Of a stretch of DNA of 64,000 bases, positions 1 through 8,272 are shown piece by piece. The notes under the pieces are model-generated. The model was not told where the DNA came from. It saw only the letters and a program-made list of their open reading frames with translations, and did no database searches. The translations under genes and the position numbers were made by a program. How positions within the stretch are numbered: the first letter of the stretch is position 1; each line of letters opens with the position of its first letter. This stretch comes from Bog-257 sp963835725 (lineage in GTDB: Bacteria; Acidobacteriota; Terriglobia; Terriglobales; Acidobacteriaceae), in contig CAWIGM010000009.1 in assembly GCA_963835725.1 (NCBI GenBank), forward strand, positions 124,001-188,000. The letters run 5' to 3'.

Positions 1-384
1 GACTGCCCCCTGCGCGAGCATGAAGCCTTTATCCCCCACGCGATTCACGCACCCGACATCCTGCTGCAAAATGGCCTTCCGCCACTTCGGAGTGAAGACC
101 GCGTTGTACTTCTTTTCGAGTTCTTTGGGGTCTTCAATCTGAAGCGTGACGTTGGAGGTGCTGGCGGTGAGTGGGAAGTGCACCAGGTCTATGACCTGGG
201 TTCGATTTCCTGCCTTGATTGCCTCTTGCAGGTTGTTCAGGAATTGAGTGGCGTCTTTGACGGTGGCATCTGGCTCTGCTGATATGTTTCCTTTCTCACA
301 TGACGCAGATTGGCCAGAGGCAAAGCTCGAGCAAGCTGTTGCCATCGCACCGAGCAGACAAGCTATGAGCAACTTGGATGTCAT
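1..384 (-). CDS. Exported protein of unknown function, C-terminus beyond left edge
   Basis: Reading the minus strand from an ATG at 382-384 gives 128 uninterrupted codons to the window edge. The N-terminus (MTSKLLIACLLGAMATACSS) is a signal peptide; a Cys at residue 18 preceded by ATA is a weak lipobox, so it may be a lipoprotein. An AGGAGG ribosome binding site lies just upstream of the ATG. The visible mature part is hydrophilic, with a helical stretch around residues 45-60 and a region like small DUF-type periplasmic proteins. I do not recognise the family. The gene is partial, and its end and size are not known. Confidence 0.72.
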   Translation of the reverse strand, partial: MTSKLLIACLLGAMATACSSFASGQSASCEKGNISAEPDATVKDATQFLNNLQEAIKAGNRTQVIDLVHFPLTASTSNVTLQIEDPKELEKKYNAVFTPKWRKAILQQDVGCVNRVGDKGFMLAQGAV

Positions 385-500
385 GGCCCGCCTCCTAACT
401 TGTGCGGAGCGTACCACATTGCGGCAGGAGTATCGACCCTCTTTTGTGGTTCACGTGAGCTTTGATGGGCCGCCACAGCCAGATGGTGCGTTGCCGGCGG

Positions 501-2126
501 TCACGTTTCGTGCGTCAGCTTGCCCCAACCGCCACCGCCTGGAGTCTCGATCCGCACGCGCTCACCCCGCCGCAGTCTCGTAGTTCCTTTGCTGGGCAGT
601 TCTTCCTGTGAACCGTCGTCGCGCAGCACGAGCGTACGGCCCGCGGCTCCATTCCGTCCCTGGTTGAGACCATATGGTTGGGTTTTGCGTCGATCCGAAA
701 GGACCGTGACCTCAGCGTCGGTCAGCAGTTCGATCTCGCGTACGAGACCATCTCCCCCACGAAACTCGCCTGCTCCGCCGCTGTTCGGCCGGAGCGAATA
801 GCGGGTGACGCGGAACGGATAGCTGTACTCCAACGCCTCGGCAGGCGTGTTCAGCGAGTTGGTCATGTGGGTGTGGACGCCAGACACTCCGTCGCGCCCG
901 GCGCTCGCCCCCGAGCCACCGGCAATGGTCTCGTAGTACGCGAAGGGAAGTGCGGTGCCATTGCGATCGTCCAAGCCACCGATGGTGAGATTGTTCATCG
1001 TGCCGGAAGAGGCGGCGGGAATGCGAGCGGGAAGCGCTTTCGCCAGCGCTCGCAGCACGACGTCGACGATCCGCTGTGAAGTTTCGACATTGCCTCCCGC
1101 GACCGCTGCCGGAGGCCGTGCATTGACCACCGAGCCTTCGGGCGCGATCAGCCGGATCGGACGCATGAGTCCGGCCGTAGCAGGTACGTCTTCGCGCAAC
1201 AGGCAACGAATGACGTAGAAGCAGGCTGAGTAGGTAATCGCCTCGACGGCGTTGATGCTGCCGGCGACCTGCGGGGAACTGCCGGTGAAATCGACAGTGA
1301 CGGTCTGACCCTCGGAAGTTTGGCGCGGAAACGTAATCCGCACGGCAATCCGGACAGGCGTTTCGCTGACACCATCATCGTCCAGAAAATCTTCCGCGTC
1401 GTACCTGCCTGGCGGGACGCTGGCGAGAAATGACCGCATCATCTCTTCGGAGTAATCGAGCAGCGCGCTGCCGGCTTTTTGAACTCGGGCAAGTCCGTAA
1501 CGCCGGCAAAGCTCGATGAGCCGTGCTTCCCCCGTATGGCACGCCGCCAGTTGTGCGAGCAGATCGCCTTCGCGTTCTTCGGGCGTGCGCACGTTGTTCA
1601 GCAACAGCTCCATTACGTCGCGCTGGATGCGGCCGCCGCGCACGAGCTTCACGGGTGGAATGCGAAATCCTTCCTGGTAAATCTCGCGGCAGGGGCCCAT
1701 CGAGCCGGCGTAGGTTCCACCGACGTCAGCGTGGTGAGCGCGCGCGGCGACGAAAAAATCAGGCCCGTGTTTCGAATGTCCAGAACGCTTGCCGCGCGAT
1801 TTTACAAATACCGGAGCAACGACAGTGATGTCGGGCAAGTGCGTACCGCCGCGAAACGGATCGTTCAGCATCGCGATATCGCCGGGCAGCAACTCGAGTT
1901 CGTCGATCGCCGCGCGCACCGACATTGGCATGGAGCCCAGATGCACCGGCATGTGATCGCCCATGGCAAGCGCTTCGCCCGCAGCGTTGAAGACTGCGCA
2001 GGAATAGTCGCGGCGCTCTTTGATGTTGGGCGAGAAGGCCGTGCGACGCAGTGCTGCTCCCATCTCTTCGGCGATGGACTGGAGGAGATGCTTGAACACT
2101 TCGAGCTCTACCGGATCAGCGCGCAT
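501..2126 (-). CDS. hyuB: Hydantoinase B / 5-oxoprolinase beta-type subunit
   Basis: A 541-residue protein of the HyuB family, which with HyuA performs ATP-dependent opening of hydantoin or 5-oxoproline rings in the cytoplasm. Family blocks seen: the N-terminal MRADPVELEVFKHLLQSIAE start, NIKERRDYSCAVF, GDHMPVHLGSMP, LNDPFRGGTHLPDI, ARAHHADVGG, and the C-terminal NSGGAGEFRGGDG and RVRIETPGGGGWG blocks. The open frame extends upstream to about 2510, but the extension is low-complexity and overlaps the Lys-rich peptide gene and its promoter, so I place the start at the ATG at 2124-2126, where family homology begins. Length fits HyuB (about 520-580). No hyuA is next to it on either side in the window, which is unusual. 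The strand-mate to its left is an unrelated exported protein. Confidence 0.88.
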   Translation of the reverse strand: MRADPVELEVFKHLLQSIAEEMGAALRRTAFSPNIKERRDYSCAVFNAAGEALAMGDHMPVHLGSMPMSVRAAIDELELLPGDIAMLNDPFRGGTHLPDITVVAPVFVKSRGKRSGHSKHGPDFFVAARAHHADVGGTYAGSMGPCREIYQEGFRIPPVKLVRGGRIQRDVMELLLNNVRTPEEREGDLLAQLAACHTGEARLIELCRRYGLARVQKAGSALLDYSEEMMRSFLASVPPGRYDAEDFLDDDGVSETPVRIAVRITFPRQTSEGQTVTVDFTGSSPQVAGSINAVEAITYSACFYVIRCLLREDVPATAGLMRPIRLIAPEGSVVNARPPAAVAGGNVETSQRIVDVVLRALAKALPARIPAASSGTMNNLTIGGLDDRNGTALPFAYYETIAGGSGASAGRDGVSGVHTHMTNSLNTPAEALEYSYPFRVTRYSLRPNSGGAGEFRGGDGLVREIELLTDAEVTVLSDRRKTQPYGLNQGRNGAAGRTLVLRDDGSQEELPSKGTTRLRRGERVRIETPGGGGWGKLTHET

Positions 2127-2237
2127 GCACGCGAGTGTAACGCGGCGCTGCTCATCGAATCGATGAAGTTGTGCTGCGCATCCGGTGCACATTTCACAAA
2201 TCCGAAGGTCGCGCAAGAATTTTCTGTACGATTTTTG

Positions 2238-2299
2238 TTGACATTCCGTTACGGTAACCGCAATATCTTGCGTAGCTGTATTGCCCATGCAAGATATTG
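2238..2299 (+). promoter_or_regulatory. Sigma-70-like promoter overlapped by an 11-bp inverted repeat
   Basis: TTGACA (2238-2243), a 17-base spacer and CAATAT (2261-2266) form a plausible housekeeping promoter reading toward the Lys-rich peptide. The -10 sits inside a perfect inverted repeat: CAATATCTTGC (2261-2271) and GCAAGATATTG (2289-2299), separated by 17 bases. It could be an operator or a hairpin at the very start of the transcript. Confidence 0.5.
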
Positions 2300-2376
2300 G
2301 GCACGAGTAAGGGCCCAAAAGTTCGGAACCTTCAAGGGGAAGTTCCAACAAGTTCAATAAAAGGAGGCTTATCACT

Positions 2377-2430
2377 ATGGCAACGAAGAAGAAGGCCACC
2401 AAGAAGGCTGCCAAGAAGAAAAAGAAGTAA
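2377..2430 (+). CDS. Lysine-rich 17-residue micropeptide
   Basis: A tiny ORF reads MATKKKATKKAAKKKKK and stops at TAA. It is preceded at the right distance by a strong Shine-Dalgarno (AAGGAGG, 2361-2367), has a plausible promoter about 110 bases upstream and a strong terminator 45 bases downstream. So it looks like an independent transcription unit. Composition (12 Lys in 17 residues, Ala/Thr spacers) resembles the C-terminal tails of histone H1-like and HU-type proteins, so nucleic-acid binding is my inference. It is too short to rule out a leader peptide or an mRNA whose RNA is what matters. Confidence 0.55.
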   Translation: MATKKKATKKAAKKKKK

Positions 2431-2475
2431 CTGACCACGGCGAGGCAACAGGCCTCGCTAATTTTTTGGCAACGA

Positions 2476-2507
2476 AAAGGCCTCCGCATGCAATCGCGGA
2501 GGCCTTT
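2476..2507. terminator. Bidirectional intrinsic terminator
   Basis: Perfect 12-bp stem AAAGGCCTCCGC / GCGGAGGCCTTT with an 8-base loop, followed on the plus strand by CACTTTTT and on the minus strand by a run ending in AAAAAATT read as U-rich RNA a few bases on. It lies between the convergent Lys-rich peptide gene and the phosphoesterase gene and can serve both. Confidence 0.85.
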
Positions 2508-2529
2508 CACTTTTTACCTGTACTTCAGT

Positions 2530-4764
2530 TTACGGATGCCCCTCCAGGTGCATATCGCAGTCTCCTGTAGTGGGCTGCTGCGGCAACGGCGGCACCGTCA
2601 ACATTTGCGGTGAGCTGAAGTCGAAGAAGCCATTCTGCGGATCTGCCATATCACCGGCAGTCGCATCGCGCTGCGTTAAGGCCGGTACGTTGAAGCGATT
2701 CTCTATCAGCTTGAGGATCGCGGTGTAGTCCATGGGCAAGTGCGACACGGAGTGCGGCTTCACCCAGGGCGACACAACGATGACCGGCACACGGAAGCCG
2801 GTGACATTGAACTCGCCGGTCTGGTCGTTCGTACCCAGGTCGGTCGGTTGGTCAAAGTCGCCCGGCGGCGTCGCCAGGATCGGTCCAACGTGATCGAACA
2901 GACCGCCACCCTCGTCGTAGGTGAGGATGAAGGCGGAGTCCGGCCACGCGGCACTGTTGAGCAGCGCAGTGATGATGGTCTGCACATCGGATGCGCCGGT
3001 TTGAATGTTGTTATCCGGATGCTCGTCTTTGCCTGTTGCGCTGGCGCGTTCGATGAACACCACCTGCGGCAGGTTCTGGTCCGCATTCGGACTCGACAGG
3101 ATGTTGTAGTACTCCTGGATGTTCCGCACATTTCCCTGAATCTGCGGATCATTCCAGTCGGCCCAGTTCGCCAGGAAGACACTGTTGTCCTGGTAGTAAT
3201 AACGCCAGGTCACGCCCGCGTCGGTGAGGGCGCGGAAGAATGTCTTCACCTGCCAGGCAGGGTCACTCGGACTCCCTGGGGGGAAGGCATGGCCGTCGCT
3301 GGTGGCTGCGAACAAATACATGCGGTTGGGGACGGTATTCGCCGGGATGGGCGAGTACCACGTGTCGCTGGTTGCAAACTGCGCTCCCAGTTCGTAGTAG
3401 AACGGCAGGTCGGTCTGGTCGTAGTAACCCAACGGACGTGAGTGCGTCGGATCGTACTGATCGCCTGAGCCGCCGGACAGCGTCGTATAGAGGAAGCGGT
3501 CCATCTTGTACTGCGAGTTCTGGGTGAGATGCAGCCAGTCGTCCCCGACCAGGTCCATGTCGTAGTGCGTCTCGTCCCACGACGGTGAGAGGTTCTCGAT
3601 GCAGGTGGTGCGCTGGTGGAACGGGCCAAACGACTGTCCCTGCGGATTCTTGATGGTGTAATCCGAGGGCAGGGTGTGGAGGTCGTTCACGTCACTCAGC
3701 TGCGCGCCGGGGATGTGGTCGACGTTTACGCGATAATTTGCGAACACGCCGAAGTAGTTATCGAAGGCGCGATTTTCCTGCAGCATGTAGATGATGTGGT
3801 TGAGATTGCCCAGGCCACCCGTATTGACGGTCACCGTCACCTGCGCTGTCACCGGCGGCGTTCCCTGATAAATCGAGGTTGCGGTCGCAGTGTACGTAGT
3901 GGTCTGCGTGGGGTGTACCGGCGCGGAGCCATCCAGCGGCAGATTGTTGCCTACGCCGTTGTCGATGCTCACCGAGGCTGCGTTCTGCGTCGTCCACGTG
4001 AGCGTGGAAGTGCCGCCTGGGGCGATGTTCTGCGGGTTCGCCGTCAGCGTGACCGTCGTCGCTCCGCCCACGGTGATATTTACCGCTTGTGAAGTAGCCT
4101 GGCCGCCGGCCGGCCCTGCGGCTGACACGGTGTACGAAGTATTTGTGTTGAGCGCGCCCGTGTTGTAGGTCCCGCTGCAGGTATTGCCGCTGCAGGATGG
4201 TGCCGGCAGCTGCGTCGGGGTCTGACTTCCACCGATCAGCAGAGACCATGAGCTGCCGTTGTTCGGGCCACCATAGGTCAAAGTCACAGAGTTGCCCGCC
4301 TGAATCGTCGTCGCGGAGGCGCTCAGGGTGACGGGAACCACCGTCAGCGTTACAGTGGCCGGCTGCGACTGCTGGGTTCCATTGGTTGCGACTGCCGAAA
4401 AAGTCGTGGTCTGGTTCGGAGCGCCAGTGTCCTGATAGGGACCTTGCAACGGCAACTGCTGGTCATCACCGTTGATGGTTGGGGTTACGTTAAAGGCGGT
4501 CGCATTGGTCGTGGTCCAATTGAAATTGACGAATTGACCTACACCGTTTGAACCGGTTCCTGCGATTGTGGGGGAGACGCTGAAGTTGCTCACCGTAGGT
4601 GCGCTGGTACCGCCGCCACCCCCGCCGGAGCCGCCCGAGCCTCCTGACCCGCCTGAGCCACCGCTGCCACCAGTATTGTTGTTGCTGGATCCTCCGCCAC
4701 ATCCGACGGCGATCAAGATCGAGAGAAGTGCTGCAACCATTGCAGCGCTGCGTAGCCGGACCAT
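2530..4764 (-). CDS. Lipoprotein phosphoesterase (phospholipase C / acid phosphatase family) with Ig-like N-terminus
   Basis: A 744-residue exported protein. Residues 1-22 are a lipoprotein signal with lipobox AVGC; a Gly/Ser-rich linker follows, then about 270 residues of Thr/Val-rich Ig-like strands (three repeats with TLTVVPV, VNITV and VTVTVN ends). The catalytic domain begins near residue 325 at HIIYMLQENRAFDNYFG, the hallmark of the bacterial phosphoesterase family that includes phospholipase C and AcpA; FILTYDEGGGLFDHVGP and VPVIVVSPWVKPHSVSH are the later metal-binding blocks. It likely cleaves phosphodiesters or phosphomonoesters at the outer surface; the substrate cannot be told. 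The ATG at 4762-4764 is preferred to a TTG two codons upstream, with AGAGG upstream. It is a single-gene unit ending at the terminator at 2476-2507. Confidence 0.88.
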   Translation of the reverse strand: MVRLRSAAMVAALLSILIAVGCGGGSSNNNTGGSGGSGGSGGSGGSGGGGGGTSAPTVSNFSVSPTIAGTGSNGVGQFVNFNWTTTNATAFNVTPTINGDDQQLPLQGPYQDTGAPNQTTTFSAVATNGTQQSQPATVTLTVVPVTLSASATTIQAGNSVTLTYGGPNNGSSWSLLIGGSQTPTQLPAPSCSGNTCSGTYNTGALNTNTSYTVSAAGPAGGQATSQAVNITVGGATTVTLTANPQNIAPGGTSTLTWTTQNAASVSIDNGVGNNLPLDGSAPVHPTQTTTYTATATSIYQGTPPVTAQVTVTVNTGGLGNLNHIIYMLQENRAFDNYFGVFANYRVNVDHIPGAQLSDVNDLHTLPSDYTIKNPQGQSFGPFHQRTTCIENLSPSWDETHYDMDLVGDDWLHLTQNSQYKMDRFLYTTLSGGSGDQYDPTHSRPLGYYDQTDLPFYYELGAQFATSDTWYSPIPANTVPNRMYLFAATSDGHAFPPGSPSDPAWQVKTFFRALTDAGVTWRYYYQDNSVFLANWADWNDPQIQGNVRNIQEYYNILSSPNADQNLPQVVFIERASATGKDEHPDNNIQTGASDVQTIITALLNSAAWPDSAFILTYDEGGGLFDHVGPILATPPGDFDQPTDLGTNDQTGEFNVTGFRVPVIVVSPWVKPHSVSHLPMDYTAILKLIENRFNVPALTQRDATAGDMADPQNGFFDFSSPQMLTVPPLPQQPTTGDCDMHLEGHP

Positions 4765-5180
4765 ATGCAACCTGCCTCTGCTTGCGACCAGACGAAGCTC
4801 GCTGTTGTGAACTCTGTGATGATGTCCATTTGTTCTGCAGGGAATCGCAAAACAAGACAGAAGCTAGGATTCAGCCGCTCACAACGGAGTTGTTCCGCGA
4901 TAACGTACTGTTGCCTGGCAGCAGGGCAAACGCTAAAAAAATTTTGCAGAGACGTGAGTAGAAGCAACCTTTTCCTGTGAGCGCGGTTACGGAGAGCCAT
5001 GTCACTACTGCCGCGGAACGGCGTTTTTGCGCCGCTCCCGGCTGAGACGTGAGGGTGGCGTAAGCTGTTTCGTCACTGAATAGGTTGTTCCAGCCGTCGC
5101 TTCGTGCTAAAAGTGCTGCAGACGCTGAACTGGGCAGGTACTTAGTTTGTGCTTGAGATCCTGGCCTGAGGCCACGTTGC
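4765..5180. other. Intergenic gap, divergent genes on both sides
   Basis: 416 bases between two divergently transcribed genes. I see no gene, RNA or clear repeat. It should hold the promoters of both the phosphoesterase and the MerR gene. An A-run (CTAAAAAAATTTTG) near 4935 is AT-rich compared with its surroundings. Confidence 0.4.
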
Positions 5181-5600
5181 ATGGTTGAGAAGAAAGCACG
5201 GCGGAAAAAGAGCGACGCTGCGGAGCCGGTGATTCCGGACAAGCTCTACTTCCGCATCGGCGAAGTCTCCAGCCTGTGCCGCTTGCCCGCCTACGTACTC
5301 CGCTTCTGGGAGACCGAATTTCCGCAACTCAAACCGGTGAAAAGCAGTACCGGGCAGCGCATGTATCGCCAGCGCGACGTTGAGAACGTGCTGCACATCA
5401 AAAAGCTGCTTTACGAGGAAGGCTTCACGATCGCGGGCGCGCGCCAGCAACTGAAGGACGAGGCCAAGCCCACCAAGCGGCAGTCCGGCCTGCCTTTCCC
5501 GAAGCAAAGCAAGGCAGACGGCATCAAGAAGGTGCGCCAGGGATTGCAGGAGATTTTGGGAATTCTGGCGAAAAAAAAGGGGGCAGGGGTTAGGGGATAG
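5181..5600 (+). CDS. MerR-family transcriptional regulator
   Basis: 139 residues. The winged helix-turn-helix of the MerR family spans about residues 20-90: LYFRIGEVSSLCRLPAYVLR, FWETEFPQL, then GQRMYRQRDVENVLHIKKLL and the helix EEGFTIAGARQQL. The tail is Lys-rich and short, with no metal-binding Cys pair and no effector domain, as in the short MerR proteins often found beside IHF or tRNA-synthetase genes. N-terminus MVEKKARRKKSDAAEPVIPD is basic and probably disordered. It probably acts as a DNA-bending activator or repressor in the cytoplasm; the target is unknown. The gene stands alone. Confidence 0.86.
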   Translation: MVEKKARRKKSDAAEPVIPDKLYFRIGEVSSLCRLPAYVLRFWETEFPQLKPVKSSTGQRMYRQRDVENVLHIKKLLYEEGFTIAGARQQLKDEAKPTKRQSGLPFPKQSKADGIKKVRQGLQEILGILAKKKGAGVRG

Positions 5601-5641
5601 AGGTCAGGGGATAGTGGATAGGGGATAGTGGCTAGTGATCG
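5586..5641. repeat. Heptanucleotide imperfect tandem repeat (GGGGATA type)
   Basis: Eight 7-base units in register: GGGGTTA, GGGGATA, GAGGTCA, GGGGATA, GTGGATA, GGGGATA, GTGGCTA, GTGATCG. It starts inside the last codons of the MerR gene. See the related arrays at 5724, 14885, 47881 and 55352. Confidence 0.75.
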
Positions 5642-5723
5642 GGGGCTCGTGATCAGAAAAACCGCTCCTGAGCAGCACAGCCGATATCGAATGAAACCTC
5701 AACTGTTTTCAGGCTGCCTTTTT

Positions 5724-5765
5724 ACTAACCACTAGCCACTAACCACTGGCCACTGGCCACTGTCT
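5724..5765. repeat. Heptanucleotide imperfect tandem repeat (ACTGGCC type)
   Basis: Six 7-base units in register: ACTAACC, ACTAGCC, ACTAACC, ACTGGCC, ACTGGCC, ACTGTCT, ending immediately before the ybaK start codon, so the array forms its 5' leader. It is close to the reverse complement of the array at 5586, so the two could pair. Confidence 0.75.
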
Positions 5766-5766
5766 C

Positions 5767-6243
5767 ATGAAGACCAACGCGGTTCGCCTGCTCGACAGCC
5801 TCAACATCAAGTACGAACTTCGGGAATACGAAGTTGATCCGGACGACCTCGCCGCCGAGACCGTGGCAGCCAAAATCGGACTGCCGCCCGAGCAGGTGTT
5901 CAAGACGCTGCTGGCGCGCGGCGATCGCAATGGGCCCAGCTTTGCCGTCGTTCCCGGCAACTACGAACTCGACTACAAAGCGCTCGCCAAACTGAGTGGC
6001 GATCGGAAGGTCGAACTGGTTTCGCTGAAAGAGGTGCAGCCGCTGACCGGCTACATCCGCGGCGGTGTGACCGTGCTCGGCGCAAAGAAGGACTATCCGG
6101 TTTACGCCGATGAAACCATCGAGCTGTGGGACGTTGTCTCGATTTCTGCCGGGGTGCGCGGCACTCAGATCCTGATCGCGCCTGCCGATTACCTGCGCAT
6201 CACGAATGCCACGGTCGGTGAAATCGCGCGTCCAAAGAGCTGA
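5767..6243 (+). CDS. ybaK: Cys-tRNA(Pro)/Cys-tRNA(Cys) deacylase, YbaK family
   Basis: 158 residues, the usual size for YbaK. It belongs to the INS/YbaK editing-domain superfamily, which hydrolyses mischarged Cys-tRNA(Pro) in the cytoplasm. Lys46 in EQVFKTLLARG occupies the position of the catalytic lysine known in E. coli YbaK; the blocks MKTNAVRLLD, YEVDPDDLAAETVA, FAVVPGNYELDYKAL, TGYIRGGVTVLG and ISAGVRGTQILIAP are all present. The start is the only ATG in position, right after the heptamer array, with no strong Shine-Dalgarno because the repeat occupies that place. Confidence 0.9.
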   Translation: MKTNAVRLLDSLNIKYELREYEVDPDDLAAETVAAKIGLPPEQVFKTLLARGDRNGPSFAVVPGNYELDYKALAKLSGDRKVELVSLKEVQPLTGYIRGGVTVLGAKKDYPVYADETIELWDVVSISAGVRGTQILIAPADYLRITNATVGEIARPKS

Positions 6244-6461
6244 TCCGGGCTACGGGTAGAGCGGACCGTCAGGAGTGCGTCCCAATGTTATTTCGATTCG
6301 CAAGCCGGTTTCGGCGGGCGGTGAGTTTGCCGAACCCCGCGCTTCGGGCGTCATCGGTCGAGGCGGGTCTGTAGAATCAGTAAAAGGCTTGGACGCGGAC
6401 CTGAAGGTTCGCTCTACCCGATTCCACGAAAGCCGCTCAGCTGCGACAGAGGTTCGAATTC

Positions 6462-7010
6462 ATGTCCGACATCGGCCGTCTTTATCTCGATGAAGTCTTT
6501 CGCGTTTTTCGCGGGCACAAGCGCCTCGCCGACGACGCTATCGCCCAACTCACCGACGAACAATTCTTTGCCGCGCCCGCTCCCGAGGACAACAGCGTCG
6601 CCATCATTGTGAAGCATATGGCCGGCAATCTTCGTTCGCGCTTCACCGACTTCCTCAGCAGCGATGGCGAGAAGCCCGACCGCAATCGTGACCAGGAATT
6701 TGTCATCGCCGATGAGACCAACCGCAAGGCCATGCTTGCGTGGTGGGAAGAGCAGTGGCAATTGCTGTTCGACACTATCAACTCGCTGGAGCCGGAGGAC
6801 CTGGAGCGCACCATCACGATTCGCGCCCAAACTCATTCCGTGTTGCAGGCGCTCCAGCGCTCCCTGGCGCACCAGGCTTACCACGCCGGCCAAATCGTAT
6901 GGCTCGCCAAACATTGGAAAAGCGCCGGCTGGAAGACGCTGAGCGTTCCCAAGGGACAAAGCGAACAGTTCAACGCGAAGATGACGGAGAAGTTTAAGCA
7001 AGAATCGTGA
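6462..7010 (+). CDS. DinB-superfamily protein (DUF1572-like)
   Basis: 182 residues, all-helical, matching the DinB/YfiT four-helix-bundle fold of the DUF1572 type. The metal-binding His triad of this superfamily is present: His52 (IVKHMAGN), His137 and His141 (LAHQAYHAGQIVWL). Members are metal-dependent; some use bacillithiol or mycothiol, but no substrate can be named here. Starts MSDIGRLYLDEVFRVFRGH. The gene ends 52 bases before the PAP2 start I prefer, so the two are probably cotranscribed. Confidence 0.82.
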   Translation: MSDIGRLYLDEVFRVFRGHKRLADDAIAQLTDEQFFAAPAPEDNSVAIIVKHMAGNLRSRFTDFLSSDGEKPDRNRDQEFVIADETNRKAMLAWWEEQWQLLFDTINSLEPEDLERTITIRAQTHSVLQALQRSLAHQAYHAGQIVWLAKHWKSAGWKTLSVPKGQSEQFNAKMTEKFKQES

Positions 7011-7062
7011 GGTGCGAGAATTGATTTCCGCGCCCCGCCTCGCGGGCCGAGCACCTCACGCC

Positions 7063-7920
7063 ATGAACCTCACCGACCGCATCTACCTCGCGGTGCATGT
7101 CGCCCTGGCATTGCTGGTCTGCGTGCGACACGATGCCGTCTCACGCTGGCCTGCTTACTTAATCTGGAATCTTGTCTCGGCGGCGATCATCCTGCTGCTG
7201 GCGCACAAACAGGACAGCGGCGACGCCTGGCGCTTCGCACATGACTGGCTGCCAGCCATTCTCTTCATCACTGTCTTTGAGGAAGTGTCGTTCCTGTCGC
7301 TCACGCTCCGGAGCGGCTGGCAAAACCAGCACGTCATCGCCTTCGAAGCGAAGCTGTTCGGCGGGTCGCCGATGGAGTGGCTGCACACCCACGCGCGCAA
7401 CTGGATCATCGAGCTTCTCCAGTTTGGCTACTTCGCGTTTTACCCGCTGTATCCCGCGATCGGCGGGCTCTTCTGGGCTTGGCAGGCGCGCCCGCCGTTT
7501 CGCGGCGCGTTTCGCCGGCTGACCGACACGCTCAGCGTCGGCTACGTCATCTGCTACAGCGTTTATCTGTTATTCCCGACGCAGAGTCCGGCGAACCGGG
7601 TCGGCGTGCAGCAGATCGGCAGCACTCATGGCGGGATCTTCGAGCGCGCCGTGCGCGACATCCAGAACCATGCCGGAGTTCACGGCAATGCCTTCCCCAG
7701 CGCCCACATCATGCTGGCCTTCGTGGTGCTGATGTTCGCTTATCGATATTTGCCGCGGATCGCGCCGTGGCTGCTGTTTCCCATCCTGCTGATGTGCGTG
7801 GGAGCGGTGTACGACGGCTATCACTACTCGACGGATGTTGTGACGGGTGCGGCGCTTGGCATTGTGCTGGGTGCGATAGGGAGTCGCCGGTCAGAAGCCG
7901 TTCCGGCGAAAAGCGAATAG
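7063..7920 (+). CDS. PAP2-family membrane phosphatase / phospholipid headgroup transferase
   Basis: 285 residues with six predicted membrane spans. The PAP2 signature appears late: GNAFPSAHIMLAF (PSxH block, catalytic His) and YDGYHYSTDVVTG (HxxxD block with the second His). The classical first KxxxxxxRP block is replaced, which together with the aromatic region near FGYFAFYPLYP resembles the inositolphosphotransferase-like PAP2 branch. It probably removes or transfers a phosphate group on a lipid at the outer face of the inner membrane. A GTG at 7012 would add 17 residues; I prefer the ATG at 7063, where the membrane protein proper (MNLTDRIYLAVHVALALLV) begins. Confidence 0.78.
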   Translation: MNLTDRIYLAVHVALALLVCVRHDAVSRWPAYLIWNLVSAAIILLLAHKQDSGDAWRFAHDWLPAILFITVFEEVSFLSLTLRSGWQNQHVIAFEAKLFGGSPMEWLHTHARNWIIELLQFGYFAFYPLYPAIGGLFWAWQARPPFRGAFRRLTDTLSVGYVICYSVYLLFPTQSPANRVGVQQIGSTHGGIFERAVRDIQNHAGVHGNAFPSAHIMLAFVVLMFAYRYLPRIAPWLLFPILLMCVGAVYDGYHYSTDVVTGAALGIVLGAIGSRRSEAVPAKSE

Positions 7921-7941
7921 CTAAGAGCGAATCAACACACA

Positions 7942-7967
7942 AAACCCTCTCCGGGCAGAGAGGGTTT
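7942..7967. terminator. Intrinsic terminator between convergent genes
   Basis: Perfect 10-bp stem AAACCCTCTC / GAGAGGGTTT with a 6-base loop. On the minus strand the stem is followed by TTGTGTGTTG. It lies between the PAP2 gene and rpmB and can end both transcripts. Confidence 0.75.
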
Positions 7968-7987
7968 GAGAACTCGCTAGATCGAGA

Positions 7988-8176
7988 CTAAGCTTTAACG
8001 ACTTTGCCGCTGCGCAGGCAGCTGGTGCAGACGCGCATACGCTTTGAGCCGCTCTGCACTTTGGCGCGAACCGGCCGCAGGTTGACGTTCCAGCGGCGAC
8101 GCTTGGTATTGTGCGCGTGGCTGATGTTGTTACCGAATTGCGGCCCTTTGCCGCAGATATCACAAATTTGTGCCAT
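7988..8176 (-). CDS. rpmB: 50S ribosomal protein L28
   Basis: 62 residues, MAQICDICGKGPQFGNNISH onward, a full-length L28 of the large ribosomal subunit. It is the zinc-ribbon type: CDIC near the N-terminus and CTSC near the C-terminus supply four Cys ligands; the basic core HNTKRRRWNVNLR is typical. A GGAG ribosome binding site lies upstream. Single gene with the terminator at 7942-7967 downstream. Zinc-type L28 genes can be replaced by Cys-less paralogues under zinc limitation; none is seen here. Confidence 0.97.
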   Translation of the reverse strand: MAQICDICGKGPQFGNNISHAHNTKRRRWNVNLRPVRAKVQSGSKRMRVCTSCLRSGKVVKA

Positions 8177-8272
8177 AGGTGCTCCAGACGATTGCCAAGC
8201 TGGCTGGGTAAATAAGGATTATAGCGGTTTCAGGCGAAACTCGGCAACTTAGCGGATGTTGGGGTCAGGAGC

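Noticed and set aside
1479..2360. Plus-strand ORF of 293 codons
   Set aside because: It lies opposite the HyuB gene, which shows family motifs; the plus-strand product has none.
4870..5242. Minus-strand ORF of 123 codons in the gap before the MerR gene
   Set aside because: It runs into the MerR gene on the other strand, has no ribosome binding site and no motif.
6275..6493. Plus-strand ORF of 72 codons before the DinB-like gene
   Set aside because: Overlaps the DinB-like gene start and has no ribosome binding site or recognisable motif.
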